The position numbers were made by a program, and so were the translations under genes. The notes under the pieces are model-generated. The model ran no database searches. It saw only the letters and a program-made list of their open reading frames with translations, and had not been told where the DNA came from. DNA of 64,000 nt. It comes from Agaricus subrufescens (lineage: Eukaryota > Basidiomycota > Agaricomycetes > Agaricales > Agaricaceae). Shown here piece by piece: positions 58,508 through 64,000 of the stretch. The stretch is from assembly GCA_029945375.1 (NCBI GenBank), contig CM057059.1, positions 1,736,001 to 1,800,000 of the forward strand, read 5' to 3'. Numbering within the stretch: position 1 is the first letter of the stretch; each line of letters starts with the position of its first letter.

Positions 58508-59956
58508 ATGGCTCCATCATTAGATGCCCAGAACGACCTCCTCTCCATGAAAGAACTAGCCAACCTTCTTGGTCGCGAACTCGTTCAAGCCAAGGGGCGG
58601 GTTCATGCCTTACAGAAGCAGGCGCGTATTTCAATCTAGTGCCCATATGATTCAGGTGTGCTGAGCATGGGGCTGACTCTGCGTCTAGCTTCGAGAAAAA
58701 AGCAAGGGATTGAAGCGAGCAAAAGCCTCCAATCAAACCACTCAGACATTGGAAAATGTCTCTCAACTACAGCTAGAAGTAGACAAGTATAAGGAAACGG
58801 AGGCAAAACTTCAACATAAGATCAAAAGTCTCCAGGGGGACCATTCGCAATTAGCTGTACGTTCATCCATCCACTGAACCCGCGGTTCTCAACTTGGTTG
58901 ACTCTCTCCACTAGAAGAAGGTTATAATCAATATTTTCGTGTCTTCAGAATTTAGACCTACTTAGTCTTTAGAACCAGGAAATCCAGTCTTTAAAAGACC
59001 AGATTGCAGATTTTCAGTCAAAAAAGGAAGTTGCCCTTGGGGAAGCAGAACTATTGAAGTCGGTGAGAATCATCTTGAGTCAAACCCCTATGAATCTGCG
59101 CGTCCTAACCGAAATACAAGAAGTATCTGGAGGAGAAACAGATAAGAAAAGGGCTCCTCAAAACCCTTCGCGAGAAAGAAATGTCTACTGGTGGATGGCA
59201 AGACATATTAGATACGATGGCTACATTACCTTTGTGCTCCTTTCGACCTGGATATCGAAAATTAGCCCCAGTTGCTAAGAGGGGGATTCACTTATCTCAA
59301 TATTTACGTTCGGTGGGTCACTCGTTCTAGAACTATCTAGTTACTCAAAACAATAGGATCCGGAGACGAAGAACTATGTCAACACCACACTTTTCATGCC
59401 AGGGTGCATGGCATGGTGTCCGTCTGTTAGAGGCCATCATCATGCCTTGGCCTTCGCACCAACGCACGTTTTCGATACCCAAAGTCGAAAATGGGAGAAG
59501 AAACAAGTAATGGAATGTTGGTTCGGAAAGACAGTGGAATTGTTTTTCCAGGAGAAATCGGTCGTTTTATATGCTGGCACCTACAAGTGCATTCGGTTGA
59601 AACACTCTACCATTCACACTTGGCCTGAATTGGAGATCGAAGGGCTAGTACGTGATAAATGGCCACATAAAAGATTAATGCAGGACTAACAACCGCTAAA
59701 GCATCCCCATAACATGGCCGAAAGTGCTCTCTCTGAAGATTTTCCTAACGCGCCTAGCTCTAGTGCTCACAAAGGTACTATAAGCAAGCTATATCGTGAC
59801 CGTGTGCTTAGCCTGGAATGTATGGGTCTCCAATGCGTTGGATTCAATCAGAAATTATACGAAAGACTCGTAGCCCGTTACCATTCGGACCTACCTATGA
59901 AGAGGCATTTAGAGACTGAAATTGGAAACAGGGAAAACAAGAAGAGGAGGTTATGA
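58508..59956 (+). CDS. Coiled-coil protein with DUF6697-like C-terminal domain (second of tandem pair)
   Basis: Starts MAPSLDAQNDLLSMKELANL; coiled-coil exons follow (LREKSKGLKRAKASNQTTQT, LQLEVDKYKETEAKLQHKIK, IQSLKDQIADFQSKKEVAL). The globular part has HHHALAFAPTHVFDTQSRKW, CWFGKTVELFFQEKSVVLYA, GTYKCIRLKHS, and, after a further intron (59,651-59,703), HPHNMAESALSEDF and LSLECMGLQCVGFNQKLYERL, ending in a basic KKRRL tail (TGA, 59,954-59,956) that could be a nuclear signal. The same order of FAPT-x-F, GxYK and LECMxLQxxGF blocks occurs in the upstream gene. The first intron seems to begin GC rather than GT (CAG/GCGCGT at 58,620), or a different junction is used. Role unknown. Confidence 0.7.
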
Positions 59957-60628
59957 TTATAATTGTTATTATAACACAACTCAGTGTTCTTCCTACAGGC
60001 TCTGCTTTACATAAACACCTCTATACGAAGTAGCACAACTTAAGTCAGAAAAATTTAGAATGCAAAATTTTGTATTAAACGCTCTCATTCTGCCTGTTTG
60101 GCCCTCTCATGCTTAGTAATTTCCCAAGTGTTGTGAGAACATCAATATCATGTATTTAAGGCCAGACAAAGAATAATCTAGCCAGACGATGACTCCTTAC
60201 ATGCTATTCGGTTTTTTTCGACAGGGATTAGGTTTGGGAATGAATCTGGCTACACACAAATCACAGCGTATATCATAAGCACGTAGATGGCGTTCCTGAA
60301 TGAAGCAACAAGTTCTCTTCAATGCTTTCTTAGTTAGCATAATCCTTCGTAGACAGACGTAACTGGTCTAACACACACAAACGTTGTCACCAAGATACCT
60401 CATTCGGCATGTTTTCTGAGTACGGTGGTGTCAGATGGCAATATACTCTGAACGATGAATGTGGGTATATTGGGCGGGTACAACACTGAATCTATAGGTG
60501 TAGATTACGAATTAATGCAGCCATACATACGATATCGGCTGCTGTCTGTATGCAGCAGCTTCCTCTGGAAGTCAAGATTAAAACGGCACGCCTTCGATAG
60601 GTTCAAGCCCGCTCACTATACCCTCGCT
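59957..60628. other. Convergent intergenic region
   Basis: Between the 3' ends of the coiled-coil gene and DUF6533 gene J. No gene seen. Confidence 0.5.
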
Positions 60629-62028
60629 TCATTCGGATTGAGTTAGTGCAGTCAGTTCAAGATCCATTGTCGTATTTTCAATGCTCAATTGGCCACTGGG
60701 ATTGTTCAGACCACGCATATTGAGCATCGTTCTACAAGTCTTTGTGGAGTTGAGGGATGATGTAGTGAGAGGTGAGGTAAGGAAGCTTACTATGACAGAC
60801 ACCATAGAGGAGAGAAGGCTGTGAAACGGCTTAAAAATAAGGTTTGTCTATGACGAATTCCGCATTATCTTACCAGTACACAATATGACCTACTTGGTTA
60901 ATCATCAAAGAGTAAGGCAGGGTAGCGAACAATACCACTCAAAAGCACGCAGGTAAGTAAACTGTAAAAGCGGATAAAGCGTTACCATTGCGTACAGCAT
61001 ACGGCGAGACAAGACCACGAGGTATCTCGCATGACCAGACGTAAGATGGGATTTGTAGACCAGCCACGAGGTATGGAATCTCGGTATTTGTTAGCCGTTA
61101 GACCCCAGAGAAGACACTGATCAAGTATGCACATAACGCTAACAGCGACCGGAGGTGAGAGCATGAGGATCGAGAGTAGATAATTATTCGCACCTGAACG
61201 CAATGGTAGTTTTTGGGTTCGGTGCTTCCATCATCATGCAACTCCAGTCAAGCCTCAACGTATGTACCGATGTTCTTGATATCAAGACCATTGTTACTGT
61301 GTAGAATACGAACCAACCGATCAGAAAAAAGCCCATCTTTCTGCTGCGTTCGTACAGTGCATACACTATCCAGATTACTACTCAGCCATATAACCAAGGC
61401 ATTGGAGTCCGTTCCATACCTCTTAGCATCAAGATGACTTGGAAATTAACCAACAAGATGCCCACAATGCTATTCTGAAAGCCAAACCATACATGGCAGT
61501 TCACCACCTCCTTTTTGAGAATATGAGGATGGGTGACAGTCAGATTGATGCTAGCTTCCTGTTTAAGGTCGGATATGTTATGATAAGTTGAAGAAACTTA
61601 CATCTGAAAAGCTAATGCGCAATACCGACCAATGAAGGACATTGCTTTCGTAATTCTATGGCTGCTGCTGCCCGTCGAAAATAGGTGTGAGTCTTCAATA
61701 TCACTCTAATGAACGGCGGTACACACCGCCAAATACGGTTTACTTCTTTGTCCCATGTTATTACCTGGTCATATATGAGTAGCACCAAGCCAGCAACTAG
61801 AATGTGACTTAATGGGCCAATGAGATGTTGGAACAAGACTACTGACTGTTCGTATACTGCCTGGTCACGACTAGCGACATTGCGGGAATTATTGCAAGGG
61901 TGTTGATCGTCCACTCGAAACCTTTTTATCCTTCCGATCACCTTTGCATTCGGGTGCCGTTCGCACAGCCCGGGTAGTTCCACTTACCTCGCGTCAAGCC
62001 CCTGCGATTCAATTGAGAACAGTTCCAT
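60629..62028 (-). CDS. DUF6533-family 7-TM membrane protein (gene J)
   Basis: Complete 312-aa model on nine exons: 61988-62028, 61727-61921, 61602-61655, 61420-61550, 61194-61365, 60996-61138, 60874-60937, 60791-60818 and 60629-60739 (TGA). Start MELFSIESQGL. The DUF6533 signature is textbook: HILVAGLVLLIYDQVITW then DKEVNRIWR, with a phase-2 intron inside the last Arg, then ITKAMSFIGRYCALAF. CHVWFGFQNSIVGILLVNF (TM3) and VYALYERSRKMGFFLIGWFV (loop and TM4), CILDQCLLWGLTANKYRD, NPILRLVMRDTSW, the FATLPYSLMI helix and VSVITCRTMLNMRG follow. Exons of 64 and 28 nt have identical length in the paralogs at 40.3 and 43.3 kb. A short polar tail ends TALTQSE. Role unknown. Confidence 0.84.
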
Positions 62029-64000
62029 ATATGATCATATGCTGTAACCATGCTCCACCCTACATTGGTCTTGGGAAGCATACAGGGTATGTCTGTTCAA
62101 TTTTTGATGATATCAAGGTCGAAAAAGGAATTTAGTGAGGCCTCGATCCTGCAAATGAAGGCCGGGTGGGATTCTGTGGCGGTTCCAGGGTGGTTCTAAT
62201 ACATTGAAATGTGCATTGAACCATGGGCGTGGGATGATACGTGTTGACGCCGCGGCGGCTTTGTTATTTGCAAAGTGCCTCTGCCAAGATTTCCCTGGTC
62301 TCGATTCTTTCCCAGTCTCTCGTTTGCCTTCTGCCGTACAAATGGATAACAATTGTAACAATATGAATCGCTCCACTAGTGTCAATATCCCGTGTAGATC
62401 GGCAAAACACGCTCAACCCCAGCATTCCTAGAGCAACAGGGTGACTTTCCGTTCTTCGAATGAGGGATTTCACCTTGGGCGAGTGAATAAGAGAACTGCT
62501 GTAGGTACTAATGATTTTTACTCTTAGATTATTCGATGACGCTCTCTTTATGTCACCCCAAACCCTTTGGCGTTTCGACCAATGACCGACTCATCATTCT
62601 TCAGGGAAGATACTCGGAGGGTACCCACCTACCGTGAAACTGTCAGATCGTTCACGAGGCGGGTAGAACCTGTGGTATTACATAATTTACTCTCCGATCA
62701 TCAGCGGTGGATCTCCCTCCCTTCGATGAATCGCACGCTGATTATGCAACTGGCTATACATGGAGCTTCAAAACCCCCCTACCCTTAGAAGTATTAACCT
62801 CAAAACGGCACTCTTGACAGGATCATCAGAACAAAACCATACTCCTAACTATTGGGGCATTGCACCGGGAAGTTTGTTTCTTGCTTCCAGTAATGTGGTG
62901 ATCACGAAATTGTATCAATGTGCAAAGCGTAAGTTGAGAAAACACAACTCGGTGACCCGTTCTTGTGTGTTTATTCCACGGCTCTGTCCCCCTTTTTGTG
63001 ACATAACAAGTCTGAAGGCATGCTGATAGCTTGGCCTTCAAGTTCGTAAACCGTCAGATCGGATTCAATAATGCAGTAAGCGGTGAAGGAATCTGATCTT
63101 CGATTGTCTATACTTGATTGACGCTTGCGTAACAGGCAATGCTCATACTGTATCGCAGAAGTTCTGGTGGTAACTTCGGCACGTTGTATGGATGAACGGA
63201 CCATGCTTTCGAATTGGTAGGAGCAATAACGGACTTCTGGAGATTGAGGTAATACATCTGGAACGGAAATCCCCTCATTGCAAAACCTTTGTGAGCTTCT
63301 CACAGCGCTAGTTGACGATCAGACATGCCTATCCATCCCAAGGCAAACACTATGAAGCGTCAGGCTATTTCACTTGAAGCATAACTTGTGACCGGCCTTG
63401 AGCCCTAGGACCGACGACCACCGGTCAGCTTCCTACCGGTATATGATGCAAGTGGTTGATAATTCAATAGGTCAGCCACGTCATGAAACTCTCCGCCTCT
63501 AACTGGGAAAGGCCTAGACTATTGAAGATGAGAAGGCTGAGAGTCATTAAACTTCTGATACACGAATTTGGTGAGTGTTTGATCGGTATAACGTTGAAAA
63601 GATGGACACCAGGCTGTGGCGTAGAATTTCGAGACCACGCGCGAGGCTTCGATTAGTCGACCAGCTTCTGTGATCGTTAGCCCCTCTTACAGCAATGTAG
63701 CACGCTGAGTTTCGATTCATTGGACGTGGCTAGCTTCATAATGTCGAAAAGGTGCAGGCATGACCATGTACACCAATGTCATCTTTATTTTGATTTGATG
63801 GTTTGAACGGGCACCCTCCGTCCCACGTTAGACCCATTCCCCTGTTGTTAGTAAGGGCAGGAATTTGTTCTTCTATTGAGACCAATCTGGAGCTCTGGTG
63901 ATACTAGATTTCACAAACCGGTATTGACCAAGGCGTATTATATGCCTGTGGTGCTCTTGAAGCTTGTGAATTTGCAGGTACAGCAGAATTGCCACGATTT
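62029..64000. other. Window end, no gene supported
   Basis: About 2 kb upstream of gene J. Only short frames without motifs on either strand. Confidence 0.45.

Overview
This window is nuclear DNA from a mushroom-forming basidiomycete (Agaricomycetes, probably Agaricales-like; no finer call is possible from sequence alone). Genes are densely split by short GT-AG introns, mostly 45-80 bp. The gene families are typical of that class: repeat-less NACHT (STAND/NLR-like) proteins, two families of 7-TM proteins (an unnamed basidiomycete family with an RVAxGxAY-like C-terminal motif, and the DUF6533 family), a tandem pair resembling DUF6697, a C-terminal Zn2Cys6 regulator and a FAD2-type desaturase. 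Family and DUF names are from memory and were not searched. Exon boundaries were worked out by hand, using reading phase and comparison between paralogs.

Layout. 1-5.5 kb: the 3' part of a flavin-containing monooxygenase, then a Zn2Cys6 regulator on the minus strand and an unresolved stretch. 5.5-38 kb: an accessory, fast-evolving region. It holds three full 7-TM genes plus one further divergent member (all minus), two broken 7-TM copies, and five NACHT copies (all plus): two intact (28.8-31.5 and 35.3-38.0 kb), one nearly intact with an early C-terminal stop (21.1-23.8 kb), and two pseudogenes (11.1-13.0 and 31.9-34.7 kb). Much of it arose by a tandem segmental duplication: about 5.57-12.99 kb matches about 14.48-22.86 kb in order and orientation. 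The first copy has decayed and the second is largely intact.

38-48 kb: two DUF6533 7-TM genes on the plus strand with matching intron positions, a short inverted-repeat (MITE-like) element between them, a serine-rich protein, and the mitochondrial [2Fe-2S] ferredoxin (adrenodoxin/Yah1 type). 48.3-51.9 kb is apparently gene-poor. 51.9-60 kb: a 14-exon delta-12-type fatty acid desaturase with all three histidine boxes, a hotdog thioesterase, and two tandem coiled-coil/DUF6697-like genes. 60.6-62.0 kb: a third DUF6533 gene on the minus strand. The last 2 kb shows no supported gene.

Working idea: the 5.5-38 kb region is a birth-and-death cluster in which NACHT signalling ATPases sit tail-to-tail or head-to-head with one 7-TM family. 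The NACHT proteins share an N-terminal short motif (RNVxVxGNMN-like) encoded on separate small exons, and an uncharacterised C-terminal module with a CxxC pair. A functional link between the NACHT and 7-TM genes is inference from co-duplication and spacing only.
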